Assembly (NCBI GenBank): GCA_945643635.1
Contig: CALZFC010000254.1
Location: 441,001 to 505,000 of the forward strand
Length of the DNA stretch: 64,000 bases
Direction: 5' to 3'
Origin: Allodiplogaster sudhausi
Taxonomy: Eukaryota; Nematoda; Chromadorea; Rhabditida; Diplogasteridae
Below the pieces are notes generated by a model. That model ran no database searches. It was not told where the DNA came from and was given only the letters and a program-made list of their open reading frames with translations. This document shows positions 37,768-50,247 of the stretch, piece by piece (position 1 is the stretch's first letter; each line of letters starts with the position of its first letter). A program made the position numbers and the translations under genes.

Positions 37768-38509
37768 CTATACGCTTTATTATTAGTAAGATGTAGCTGA
37801 CATCAGGCTTTTCTGTACAATCACCACATTAAATTATCTAATTGGGATTTATACGATTGCACAACACTGTTCTACGATAGGCATTATTACACAGCAGATT
37901 GTCCCATTCAAAATGCCGGCCAATGTCTGTTGCGCGGCTCGATATGCGAACAAACCTCTTAGCATAGCAGCCGCGGTAAAACAATGCCAACTTTTTTTGA
38001 AAATGGCGGTAAGTTTGAATAATATGCATGACAGTGACTTGGCGCGAATTTTGAAATGTTTTCCACAGTTATAAAACGGAATGGCCTTCCATGGTTTCAA
38101 TATACTGTGCAGTAACTGATCGATTTTATCCTGCTGAACCCTCTGCATCTCATGCAGAGTGAATTAATCTCGAACTGAGGGCAGCCAGCATGTAACAACA
38201 TAGACCTACAATTATCGCTGGCAAGGATCTTGCAATGCAACTATAACAAAATATAAAAAAATGCCCGACGATCAAAGGAATAAATTATTCTGTTCAGCAC
38301 GTCTAAATGTGCAAATCTGGCGATTTGAGTTGTAGATTCATTGTCGGTAGTGGAACCAATGTTATGCTCCAGGATGTCTGACAATAAAAAAAGGAACCCT
38401 GAAAATTTAAAAAGGTTACGTCGCTTCAAAAAAGATACATACATATGAAAAGACAAAACATACACTTTGATTGCACGCTAATAAAATGTATGTACATATG
38501 TGTGTACAT

Positions 38510-41500
38510 ATGCGCATTATTCGTGAACGGCACGAAGAGTGACATGCTCTTGATTCAAGATACGGGGACGTACGAGATGGATCAAAATGCAATCGCCGCA
38601 TGCAGTGGAGGCAAGAAAAGTTCTGACAATTAGAAAAATATTTCTGCATGCAAACAAGTTTTAGATTTAAAAAGAATAAACTTTTTAAATTAAATCATAT
38701 AACTGTCGACCCAATGGAACTACTAAATCACGACATAAAAAAGACCCTTCTTGCAGGAACGACTTTAACTTCGACAACGACAACGACAAGCACAGCAATG
38801 TCAACAACTACGTCATCTCCTCCGGCAAGTACGACCTCATCCATCGTCACTTCCACGTCGACCGAGACAGTCCCGACCACTTAATCGATTGTCACTTCCA
38901 CGTCGACCGAGAAAAACTTGACCGACTCCACTTCAGCGCTGCCCTCAACATTGACGAGTCCTGTCAATCCAAGCACTACTTCGGACAAATCCACGATGAA
39001 CAGCGACACCTCAACAGCAGCCACTTTAACTTCAAGCTCTTACTCTTACGGCAATTGTGGCCCGTACAAAATGGCCAACGCGGCCACCGTGCCAAATAGG
39101 TACTATCAGCAACAATCGCGAGGAATAAGAACAATTTAAAAAAAAAATAATTCTGACAAATCTAAAATATGTACATGACCAAGAATGGCGACAATACGTT
39201 GGTATAAATCTATCTGTCTGCTTTAAAGGAGACCATAAGGGAGAACTCCTTCCGAAAATTCCCTGACGAGCAGGTAAAAAGTACGGTATGAACAATTCGC
39301 AGAAATTGCTGCTGCCCCTCGCCTCTCTCCACAGAAACTTGTGGCTTAAAGGAGATCGATCACCGAAAAATATTTAATTTTGGTTCGAATTGCCGCGTCT
39401 GATTCCTCCCTCTCATTCTCGCGTGCTATATCGCAAGTCGCACAAACCCGCTGCGTGAAAATAGCACGCGCGAATGAGAATGCAAAGGTCTACGCCAATT
39501 TAAAATATCATATAACATTTTTTTTCCGTGACCGTCCTTCTTTAACAACTGGCGTGGAGCCGAAGTGTTAAACAAAACCTGGCCAATGCTGGTTGAACAA
39601 CATTTTATTCTCAAAACCGAAGAATTATAGCTCTTCTTCAATGGAATCATCACTGGAATATCAGTTTTACGGTAGATTTTGAATGAATTTCCAATCAGTT
39701 CATTGGTAAGAGCATCCCATACCTCAAGCATAGATTCTAGAAACGTCTTTATTAGACAATTGGGGCACTATTGGAAGGGGGGGGGGTTTCTATAAGATGG
39801 AGGGGTACTATTTTTCAATACCCTTGCGAGAGGGGGGGCACTATTAGAGTGGGGGGGGGGGGGTTCTAATAGAGGGAGGGGCACTAATAGAGAAAATACG
39901 GTATGTTAGATGCCTGCTGGTTGACTCGGCTGCCGTATGCTCTGCTACTGATGGTAATGAGACGTGTACGTGCTCACCTGGCTACACGGGATCCTCGTGT
40001 GGCATTGGTTAGACTTAACATTGGAATGACTGTGGAATGCATCAGAAATAAGAATCAATCAATGATCTCACTTCTTACATGAGAATCAATTGAAGCAACT
40101 GCGTCGATGACATCGCTGGTGAATCTGTATGGCAACGACTCAACGGAACGTCTTTTAGAGGTGAGAAGAAGAAATATTTGGTATCTATTAAAAAATATGT
40201 ATATACATATACATACATACATACATATGTATATACTATATGTATTTTTATGAGCATAAATTTTCAGTTAATTAGCGAGGGACGCAAATCGTCGGCCGTT
40301 TTTACCTCGACTTTGCCAGCTCTTCTTAGCTTCATCCCGGACAAGGAAAGAGCCACTCTGAGTTGGAACATCGACGACATCATCAAGGACGCCACTTTTG
40401 CAAACTTCCCACTAGAAATAAGGTTCTTTAACAAGATACTTGTCTTTAATACTTTTTACAGTGACATTTTAATTAGTGAGATTGTTCAGTCGTGACTTGA
40501 TTACTGCTTACTATGTCTATTTGTTGTTTTCTGATTGTTAACGGTGTCTTCACTGCTTGTTTACTCTGCCACCACAGCGCTGCCTTCCGTATGCGCCACG
40601 ATCCTGCTTGAAACTGCTTCGTCTTTAACGATCGCAACCAGAGCAGTGCTTTCACGCAGCGGATTCCAGGAGAAGCAGGAGGCAGTTATTCAAGATTACA
40701 TGTGTTGAATACATAAATAAATATAATGATATTGATGTATTTACTCAACCAGCTTAGTTGGAAAAAATTGCAACGTCACAGGACTTCGTGTGATCGTTGA
40801 CTCGCAGCTCTGGGAGAGCACTGCATGGTCGGAAGCCTCAGGCATCAACGTCTATATTCAGGAAGGTACGTAGAGAACCAGTCGGAGGGGCAATGAAAAG
40901 AGGAAAAAGTTTAAATCGGAGAAGAGACGAGATAGATATGTAGGTTACCATTCCTTTCAGCAGCAGTTGGCGTCTTCGCTGAAAGTAACCGCGTTTTGGC
41001 GCGTCCTGGCATGCAAAGTCTCATCAGGATCCGTAAGTTATGTCCAGAATATTGAATTGAGCATGCTTTCAGAAAATTTTAAATTGTTCACTATTAGCAT
41101 ATCTTTGATAAAATACATCGCTAATTAAATTCTTACATCGTCACTTCAGCTGTCCTTCACAAAGAATGACGATACACGCCAGGAGTGTGCACGTGATAAA
41201 GAGGAAGTGTCATCGTTCTACTTTGACGGAGACTACTCGACGGATGTTCGTTAATCTAAACTTATTATACGACGCACTTTTAAATATGCCCTCAGGACAG
41301 CCTATGCATTTTGTATTTCGTCGACTGCAGAAGACTGATTGTTTTGTAATTTTGTAAAAAAAAAAAGGAGTCCTAGCACTTCATCCAAAATGTATAAGGA
41401 GTGCCATATATTATTTAATTCTAGCCTATGACATCAGGGCTGCTTCCGATCGTGCTACCAGAACGGAGTTCTCGCGGCGTGCGGTTGCATGGACGCATCA

Positions 41501-42411
41501 TATGTCAGGCGGGTTGGGGTTGCGGCGTGCAATTTCAGTCAACGTCAGTCATTAATTGTACAAATTTAGTAACTTCTAAAAAACAGTGACAGGAAAAACA
41601 TGCCACAGTTCAACATTTGCTCAACCTTTCGTGGCGAGTAAGTGAATAAATGAGTTGCATATGACATATATATGTACATACATATATGTACAGTCCCGCT
41701 CAACATTATTGGGTCCGATATTAATAATATTAATAATATTAATAATATTAATAATATTAATATAAATAATATGAACTGGAATAGCTCGCTGAATAAGCAT
41801 TTTCGTGCCATTTCGCTTGCGTGGTAACCTATTTCGACCATGGAGAATACGACCATGAAGTCCGTTTTGGAAAAGATTCATAAATGACTGTAAACTCATA
41901 TTTTTTGAGTTTACTGCATTTAACATGGTCGTGATTTTTGCAGACTGAGAAAGAAGCTGGCTCCAGCAGACAGGAATACAAACTACAAAATGAAATTTTT
42001 TTTCCGCAGCGGTTCTAGTTTTTTTGAGTTTGTTCTTTTGTTTTGTCTGAGTTTCTCATTTAGTTTATGTGTAAATGATAAGAAAATGTAAACATAGATT
42101 TTCTGGAGAGCATGCAAAAAATTGTTCCCGGCCGAGCATCGAACCTGAGACCTTAAGATTCCCAGTCAAACGCTTCCGTAATACACTACACAGGACTAGG
42201 ACTGTAACCATTGTCATTTTCCTTTGACAGCGTGGAGTGCTTCCCCACTGCCTCACCATTGCAAGGCTGATTGTGAGACTTATATCGTTATACCAAGTAT
42301 GCAACACCTGCACCTTCCTTCGCATCTCTCTCTCTCTCTCCCTCTATTTATACTCCATCAGTCTCGCTTTCTCTTTCTTTCTCTTTCTTTCTCTCTCTCT
42401 CTCTTTCTCTT

Positions 42412-42444
<33 letters not shown>

Positions 42445-42451
42445 TTCTCTT

Positions 42452-42504
<53 letters not shown>

Positions 42505-42564
42505 GTTTCTCTCTCCACCGGTCTCTATTTCTCATTCTCTTTCTCTTCTTTCTCTTCTCTCTCT

Positions 42565-42600
<36 letters not shown>

Positions 42601-42730
42601 AAGAGTATTCTTACTGCTTGTGTTTTCATTCATGTGCAATACCGTTTATAAATTGAAATTGAGTTAAAAGATAAAATAAAACGAGACTGGTGGAGATAGA
42701 AACAGAGAGAGAGAGAGAGGAGAGAGAGAT

Positions 42731-42765
<35 letters not shown>

Positions 42766-42766
42766 A

Positions 42767-42811
<45 letters not shown>

Positions 42812-44381
42812 GAAAAGAGAGAGAGAGAGAAAGAAAGAGAAAGAAAGAGAAAGCGAGACTGATGGAGTATAAATAGAGGGAGAGAGAGAGAGAGATGCGA
42901 AGGAAGGTGCAGGTGTTGCATACTTGGTATAACGATATAAGTCTCACAATCAGCCTTGCAATGGTGAGGCAGTGGGGAAGCACTCCACGCTGTCAAAGGA
43001 AAATGACAATGGTTACAGTCCTAGTCCTGTGTAGTGTATTGCGGAAGCGTTTGACTGATAATCCTAAGTCTCAGGTTCGATGCTCAGCCGGAAACAAATT
43101 TTTGCATGCTCTCCAGAAAATCTATGTTTACATTTTCATATCATTTACACATAAACTAAATGAGAAACTCAAATAAAACAAAAGAACAAACTCAAAAAAA
43201 ACTAGAACCGCTGCGGCAAAAAATTTCCGTTTTGTAGTTTGTATTCCTGTCTGCTTAAGCCAGCTTCTTTCTCAGTCTGCAAAAATCACGACCATGTTAA
43301 ATGCAGTAAACTCAAAAAATATGAGTTTGCAGTCATTTATGAATCTTTTCCAAAACGGACTTCATGGTCGTATTCTCCATGGTCGAAATAGGTTACCACA
43401 CAAGCGAAATGGCACGAAAATGCTTATTCAGCGAGCTATTCCAGTTCATATTATTTATATTAATATTATTAATATTATTAATATTATTAATATTATTAAT
43501 ATCGGACCCAATAATGTTGAGCGGGACTGTATGTATACCAGAAACATTATAGTGGTAGTATACACATATTTCGACCATTCCCTTGACTGCAGTGCCCTGC
43601 ATCTCTCGTCTGCAAGAGGATCGCGGTGACCCTGCGAATTGGCGAGAGTGCCACTGCCCTCCGCCTTGCCACGCGAGCGCCTACGAGGCCGTCTCCTTCC
43701 AGACCAAATTCAGCCTGCGAAGGGTAGGCGAGGAATCAGCTATCACTCATTTTGAATTTGGGAATGGATAATTAAAAACATACTGCGAACTATTTTCATC
43801 CAATTTTGAGTTGATTTTAAAAAGTGCATTTATTATCTTTTCTAAATTATTGTAGAAACAGCAAGAATGCTCGAACATAACGAATTCGGCAACAAATGGA
43901 GCAGGCGATCGAAAATGCACTCAAAGCTCGGTATTAAATATTCTTCGTTTAATATTCCATCTAAATATTACAATTTCTTTCGAAATTGTCAAAAAGAAAT
44001 GTTGCTCTAAACATGACGTTAAAATGGAATTAAACAAATGTTTCCATTAAATTGTGCTCATTTGTCATTCACAAGAAACGCTTATAGAGTGAAGTCATCA
44101 TCTTCTTCGACAGCCCCGTGGCGCGAATCGAAGTGGAGCAATTGAAGATTACTGTAATCCTAAAGGCTTTATATTTAATTGTTTTTTCCGTATTCCTCTA
44201 AATTTATGAGAATCTTCCTCTTTATTTCCAGTTCGCATCTCTCCTCGCTTCCCTCGGCGGCCTGTTCGGACTCTTGATCGGCGCTTCCTTCATTCTGCTC
44301 CTTGAGATTGGTCTCCTGCTCGCCGGTCTTCTTCGGTGTAAGCGAGAACGATTCTCAGAGACCGTAAAGGACGTCCAATGA
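38510..44381 (+). CDS. EGF/mucin-type ENaC-degenerin (ASC) family channel
   Basis: The exons follow the acid-sensing/epithelial sodium channel fold. A Ser/Thr-rich mucin-like exon (38,757-39,100) and an EGF-like exon (about 39,914-40,008, CTCSPGYTGSSC) come first. Extracellular-loop exons follow: 40,268-40,422 (LSWNIDDIIKDATF), about 40,765-40,865 (GLRVIVDSQLW...GINVYIQE), 40,957-41,029 (VFAESNRVLARPGMQSLIRI) and 41,440-41,540 (GCFRSCYQNGVLAACGCMDA). Then come 43,594-43,723 (ECHCPPPCHASAYEAVSF), 43,856-43,930 and about 44,080-44,150. The last exon (44,232-44,381) holds the second membrane helix with GGLFGLLIGASFILLLEIG and a short basic tail. The CxCPPPC and GAS..LLEI signatures are diagnostic. 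EGF plus ASC recalls the nematode EGAS class. The first helix and start are not found. The mucin exon has an in-frame TAA at 38,882-38,884, so the gene may be broken or spliced differently. Confidence 0.7.
39772..39880. repeat. G-run-rich degenerate tandem repeat
   Basis: Runs of 7 to 14 G alternate with a short GGGCACTATTAGAG-like phrase three to four times. This lies in an intron of the channel gene, just before the EGF exon. On the + strand it fits the G-quadruplex pattern. Confidence 0.8.
41691..43529. mobile_element. complete fold-back Tc1/mariner-like element, 1.84 kb
   Basis: The termini are CAGTCCCGCTCAACATTATT and its reverse complement, with TA on both sides (41,689-90 and 43,530-31). 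The arms are inverted copies over about 600-800 bases, around a CT/GA-rich centre. A (TTAATA)n block lies just inside each end. Each arm carries a tRNA-like segment (AGGTTCGATGCTC). The termini match the family at 4,061 and 13,982, but the interior has diverged. It sits in an intron of the channel gene. Confidence 0.85.
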
Positions 44382-44721
44382 GCTCTTAACTTAGAAGTTT
44401 TGCTTGCCCATTTTCGCCCTTATATAAGAATATTAGCGTATCCCTTGTTTTGATTTTGTAGGTTTGCGTAACGATGCTGAATAATAATCACAATGATGGC
44501 GATGATTGTGGATTCTTTAGCGGTAACAATTTTATTTATGAATAAACAGTCAAAGTTAAATCTTATTACGTGGAGGAGGGGTATTTTCTTTTTACAGCTT
44601 AAGACAGAAGAAGAGGCATCTCTCTACCTCTCTTTATCTCTTTCTTTCTTTTTCTTTCTCTCTCTCTCGCTCTCTCTCGCTCTCTCTCTCTCTCGCTCTT
44701 GCTCTCTCTTGCTCTTGAGAG

Positions 44722-45273
44722 AGTAGTGCTTGACGCCTCCGGCTGTGTGACACCTCCGGCTGTGTGATAGTACCGGCTGTGTGATAGTACCGGCTATGTG
44801 ACGCCTCCGGCTGTGTGATAGTACCGGCTGTGTGACGCCTCCGGCTGTGTAATGTCTAGTGTGATGCCTCCGGCTGTCCAATGTCCTGTGTGACGCCTTC
44901 GGCTTTCCAATGCCCTAGAAGACATTTTCTGTCCAATGCCGGGTTTTGTCTCCAGTCATGCATTTTTACATTTCCAAATAACAAACATTTTCCGATGCCG
45001 GGTTTTGTCTCCGGTCATGCATTTTTACATTTCCAAATAACTGACATTTTCTGTCCAATGCCGGGTTTTGTCTCCGGTCATGCATTTTTACATTTCCAAA
45101 TAACAAACATTTTCCGATGCCGGGTTTTGTCTCCGGTCATGCAGTTTTACATTTCCAAATAACTGACATTTTCTGTCCAATGCCGGGTTTTGTCTCCGGT
45201 CATGCATTTTTACATTTCCAAATAACAGACATTTTCTGTCCAATGCCGGGTTTTGTCTCCGGTCATGCATTTT
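44722..45273. repeat. left terminal inverted repeat of the Polinton
   Basis: The outer 160 bases are short repeats of 14-17 bases around CCGGCTGTGTGA. The inner part is six repeats of about 60 bases around GCCGGGTTTTGTCTCCGGTC and CATTTTTACATTTCC. The same order, inverted, forms the right end. Confidence 0.92.
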
Positions 45274-45374
45274 TTTTTTAAATTAAATACCTCATTCTTC
45301 CATTGCTGGGCAGAAGCAAGAGGGACGCGGTCCCTCCCAGAACTTCAGTCTGGGTAGCACGGTCGATTCCCTAA

Positions 45375-47099
45375 TTATTCTACATTATCGTCATGTTTGC
45401 AAAGTTTATATGTAACCTTTTTCTGAGGGAGATCCACGCTTTCGACAACCAAGGCCCTCTTCTGGTCTTCGTCGCCGAGAAGAGCGCAGAAGTCGGCGGC
45501 TGCCTTTCCGCGGTCAGTCTGTAATATTACCATACACGCAGAATTATATTTAAAAAAAAAACCTTTTCGATTCGGTAACGAGCCACCCATTTTTCGAAGC
45601 CTGTGCATGCATTTTGTGCAGAGAATCCGAGAGTGTCTCTCTGCATGCATACATATATGTACATATGTACAATGCAAAATTTAAATGTGAAAATACATAA
45701 ACCCAAAAAGCTGAATGAAAACTATCAAACCTCCTTGATTTCCTTCTTCGTCTTCCCCCTCTTCCCTTTGCCGTCTTCGCTCACCGGCTCCCCAGTCTTC
45801 TTTCGTTCCTGGGCGGCGTTCTCAGCTTCTTTCTACAAGCATAATACATATGCATAATGAAAAAAATTAAATCTAGAGAAAAAGAAATCGGTTTAAACAT
45901 AAAACTATATGAAAAAAATATCAAACCTCCTTCATATCCTTCTTCGTCTTCCCCCTCTTGCCTTTGCCGTCTTCGCTCACCGGCTCCACAGTCTTCTTTT
46001 CTTGATCTTTCTTCTTCCAGTCCACAGGTGGAGGGAGAGCGAATCCCTGCAAACAAAAGGCTTTATACATTAAAAAGAAAGAAAAAAAGGAATCCAAAAT
46101 ATAAAACAACAAGAAGAGTATCAAACCTCATTATCAACGATCCTCGCCTTCTTCGCTTCGGGGGCTTTACCCTTGCCTTCTTCGCCTCGCTCTGCACTCT
46201 TCTTTCGTCCCTCCTTTTTCTTCCTCTCCACGTCCCTTGTCTTCGCTACCTCGGCAGGGGTAAGAGCGAATCCCTACAATCAACGTTTAAATAAGATTTT
46301 TAATGTGATTGCAAACCTGATCGATGTTTTCCTTCTCTCCTTCCCGTCTTTTCTTTGCCTCGCCAGCCGAAGAGTTGTTCGGCTCGTCGTCCTGAATCAC
46401 AGTGAACATGTACACATATTAGAAACGGGAGTAAAGAACGAAAAGAAAAAACTCACAAAAAGACCGAGATAGTTCGACATCCTCGTCTCTCTTCTTGAAT
46501 TGACAGCCTGAAAAGAAGGAGACCTCTCTGTGCTATACGAATGAAAGTGACTGAATGAAGTCTTTTTGACGAGCAGTGCCTGAATGCATTAGTTTTGTTT
46601 GAATATCCCCTAGTCGTCCTCGCGGAGCTCGTCATCAGATAAGGATCAGTGCCGTGGGGTGGACAGTGCAAGCGACGTAATTTCTCTATGTCTCTCTCAC
46701 ACATATACACTCTCTCACTCATCTCTCGCATGCATGCGCTTCTGCCTCATTCTCTCTCTCTCATTTCAACTCCCGTTCACACATCACTATGCCAGCGAGT
46801 CTGCTTCTCTCTCTCTTTCTCTTCCTTCATCTCTCTCCTTGGCTGTGAAGATATCAGCGGAAAAGGGGGACATGTACATTTCAAACCTTATTTCGATGAG
46901 TAAATGTTGATCGTGACTTCTCAATTTTAATAGTGACGTTGTCGCACTCGACCGTCTTTGTCTAAATAAGATATTCATAAATTGTACATTATTTAGTTCA
47001 CAGTACCTCCTCATAGCCTTTGCCATCCATGCGAGCTCTTTTGCCGCCTCTGGGCCCTTGTGCAGGGGGGTTAAAAGGCGTTTGGAACCAGTCAGCCAT
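45375..47099 (-). CDS. Polinton lysine-rich protein, eight exons, unknown function
   Basis: Exons on the minus strand are 47,007-47,099 (ATG at 47,099, MADWFQTPFN), 46,887-46,961, 46,457-46,507, 46,317-46,391, 46,127-46,273, 45,927-46,046, 45,731-45,832 and 45,375-45,518 (stop). Every internal exon is a multiple of three and every intron is phase 0, which gives a continuous product of about 268 residues with no stop. Six of the seven introns start GTTTG or GTGAG-like. Two exons begin GFAL, and two share EPVSEDGKGKRGKTKK, so internal exon duplication is clear. The middle is Lys/Glu-rich, and the C-terminus (LPQKKVTYKLCKH) is more globular. I recognise no domain. A nucleic-acid-binding or nuclear role is a guess from charge. 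It is divergently arranged with the polymerase gene and looks intact. Confidence 0.7.
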
Positions 47100-47165
47100 C
47101 TAAATATGTGTATCTATGAATAAATAAAATATTCCAGAATCACATTTCCGTCGCCATTCGAGGCC
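47100..47165. promoter_or_regulatory. 66-bp divergent promoter between the lysine-rich gene and the polymerase gene
   Basis: Only 66 bases separate the two divergent start codons. They include the AT-rich GAATAAATAAAATATTC, which can serve as a TATA-like element on either strand. This is inferred from position alone. Confidence 0.35.
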
Positions 47166-50100
47166 ATGAAACGTGCAAACTCTCCAGCTACAGCAACGAG
47201 GAAGAAGAAATGTCGATCTTCTGATGAGGTATCACCAAATGCTAAAAGCTAAATATTTTTTTAATTCTTAGAGAGTGAGCGATGAGCAACCGTCAACAAG
47301 CTATCCTCAGCCATTCAATGAAAGCGAAGAGGAAGAAGAAAACGAGGCGGGAGAAGAAAGCGAGGTATTCTACTTTCTTTCTCTGTATCTCTCTCTCTCA
47401 CTATTCTTCAGGCTCAGGAAAGCGATGATGATGACATGGAGATACCAGATTTCATTCGTCGTCATATTGACAAGGTATCTCTCTCACTTTCTCTCTCCCC
47501 TCTCTCTCTTCCTATCTTTTATTACAGTACGGAGCGAGTAGCGACGATGAAGAAGTTCAGACCGGCGCAGGCAAGGTCGAAGAGGTCAATTTCGATTTGT
47601 GCATATTCTCTCTAAAATAATATTTCCTTTAGACAAATGATGACACGGAAGAGAACGAAGAAGTGGAAGAATGCCAGGTATTATATGCGAACCATACTTT
47701 AAAAAATGTATATATGACGCGATTTGCGAGAGAATCAAAATTAATCAAAAGTTCTGGGGCCCTAGAAAAATCATCAACTCCGATTTTGCTTAAAAGTTGT
47801 TTCTTGGTAAAGTTAGACCCGTAGAATCGAATGGGATTGGTCTTGGAGCCTAAAAAATTCATTTTAAAAAGTTATGAAGAATTGAAAAACTGCGCATCTT
47901 TTTGAGGTGATCGAGTAAGGCGCATGTTTATGAACATTTCTCCGCGCACAGTAAATCAATCTACGTGAAAATTTTAATGTAGAGAGAAAAGATATTGCTT
48001 ATATAAATAGTACAAACAGAATTTGAAAATTTTCAAATATCGATTTTTTACGTGCTCTCAAACTCAATGAGGAATGTACATGTTAAATTTCAATTTACGC
48101 AGACAGTTTTGCATGTATCGTATAGAGCATAAAAGTGGCTTTCTAATGATATATAGGATGTTTCATTTCGACGAACTATGCGGCTTGTGTATGCGTTTAG
48201 GTCACGCGCAACAGTGAAAACTGGCGCAGAATCGCGGCGCGACGCGATTCTGAGCAAGTTTTCACTATTGCGCATGACACTCTAATATTGATTTTCTATA
48301 CATCTAATGATATTTTGTTTATGATCTTTCTTTTTACTTTTTTGAAATGATTAAGCTCATTTTTGAGCAAAAAATGCACTTTTCGACCAAATATTAACGA
48401 ATTCACTCATCTCCACAAAAGGAGACCGAGTTGTCGTGAAAGTGCGTTAAATTTGCTACAAAGTAACATTCTTGAAACGGAAATTAAAGGAAGGTTTTTC
48501 TCGCAACAAATTGAAAAGCGACTAAAACCAGCGATAACACTATGTAAATACACCAATTCACTAGATTTTCATCACGTGAATTAGAATATTCGAATGTGTA
48601 AATTGGAATATTCGAATTCGACATCCCTGGTGAATCTTGTGAATTGGTGTATTTACATAGTGTTATAGCTTTTTAGTCGCTTTTCGATTTGTTCTTCCCT
48701 TCCTTGAATTTCCGTTTCAAGAATGTTACTTTGTAGCAAATTTAACGCGCTTTCACGACAACTCGGTCTCCTTTTGTGGAGAAGAGTGAATTCGTTAATA
48801 TTTGGTCGAAAAGTGCATTTTTTGCTCAAAAATGAGCTTAATCATTTCAAAAAAGTAAAAAGAAAGATCATAAACAAAATATCATTAGATATATAGAAAA
48901 TCGATATTAAACTGTCATGCGCAATAGTGAAAACTTGCGCAGAATCGCGTCGCGCCGCGATTCTGCGCCAGTTTTCACTGTTGCGCATGACCTAAACGCA
49001 TACACAAGCCGCATAGTTCGTCGAAATGAAACATCCTATATATCATTAGAAAGCCACTTTTATGCTCTATACGATACATGCAAAACTGCCTGCGTAAATT
49101 GAAATTTAACATGTACATTCTTCATTGAGTTTGAGAGCACGTAAAAAATCGATATTTGAAAATTTTCAAATTCTGTTTTGACTATTTATATAAGCAATAT
49201 CTTTTCTACCTAAATTAAAATTTTCACTTATATTGCGTTACTGTTCGCGGAGAGATGTTCATAAACATGCGCCCTACTCGACCACCTCAAAAAGATGCGC
49301 AGTTTTTCAATTCTTCATAACTTTTTAAAATGAATTTTTTAGACTGCAAGACCAATCCCATTCGATTCTGCGGGTCTAAGTTTACCTAGAAACAACTTTT
49401 AAGCAAAATCGGAGATGATGACTTTTCTAGGGCCCCGAGCATTTTGATTCTCTCGCAAATCGCGTCATATTAAGAACCCACGCCTCATCGATGGCACTAT
49501 CCACGACATAGAAGAATTTTACGAAATCTTGGAGTGTGAGGAGAAGACACAGCTCAAGTTTTTCGTAGTCTACAACGAGATGTCCATCAGATTCACTGAG
49601 CTTGCCGAGAAGACGTGTAACCTCACAGCACTTTTCGACGAGGTAAACTATACATATATGTATATATATGTATATATATATACATATATATACCATTCAA
49701 TTCAAAAAAAGTGCTTAGTATTCCTCTCTAGGTGCTCATCGATGTAATCATAAAGGCGAAACCGGTGGGCGCACACATGATAAGCCTCTCAATTATTCAA
49801 GATGGGGGGACAAAGCCATGCTTCATAAGAATGCGCCCCATCGGAGACTTTTCCCCTTTCATGGTTCGACAGGAGATTGCCAAATCGGACACGAGCACGG
49901 GTGTTTCAAATGCACTGCTCCTCGAGAAGATAATGTAAAATTCTAAATACATCAGACGTCCTTCTGCTCCACAAGGGCATCTTCGCATTCGATTCGGAGT
50001 GTCATGCGCTTACGGGTGTGAATGTATTTCACGAAGCGACGACTGCAGCGAGTGGTTGTCTTCCGCCGCAACTTCCTCAAGAACGATACTTTGGCAATAG

Positions 50101-50211
50101 AGCCGGCAGTGCTGCCGGAAGTCAAGCAGAGTCGTTTGGCACTCAAGACACTCGCGTGAGTTCTATTATAGAAATAAATACATAAATATATAACTATATA
50201 TATATATATAA

Positions 50212-50247
<36 letters not shown>

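Noticed and set aside
44731..45273. Terminal-repeat frames (Cys/Phe/Pro-rich, 90-93 codons) as genes
   Set aside because: They occur in both inverted repeats, follow the 60-bp tandem units and lack any coding sign.
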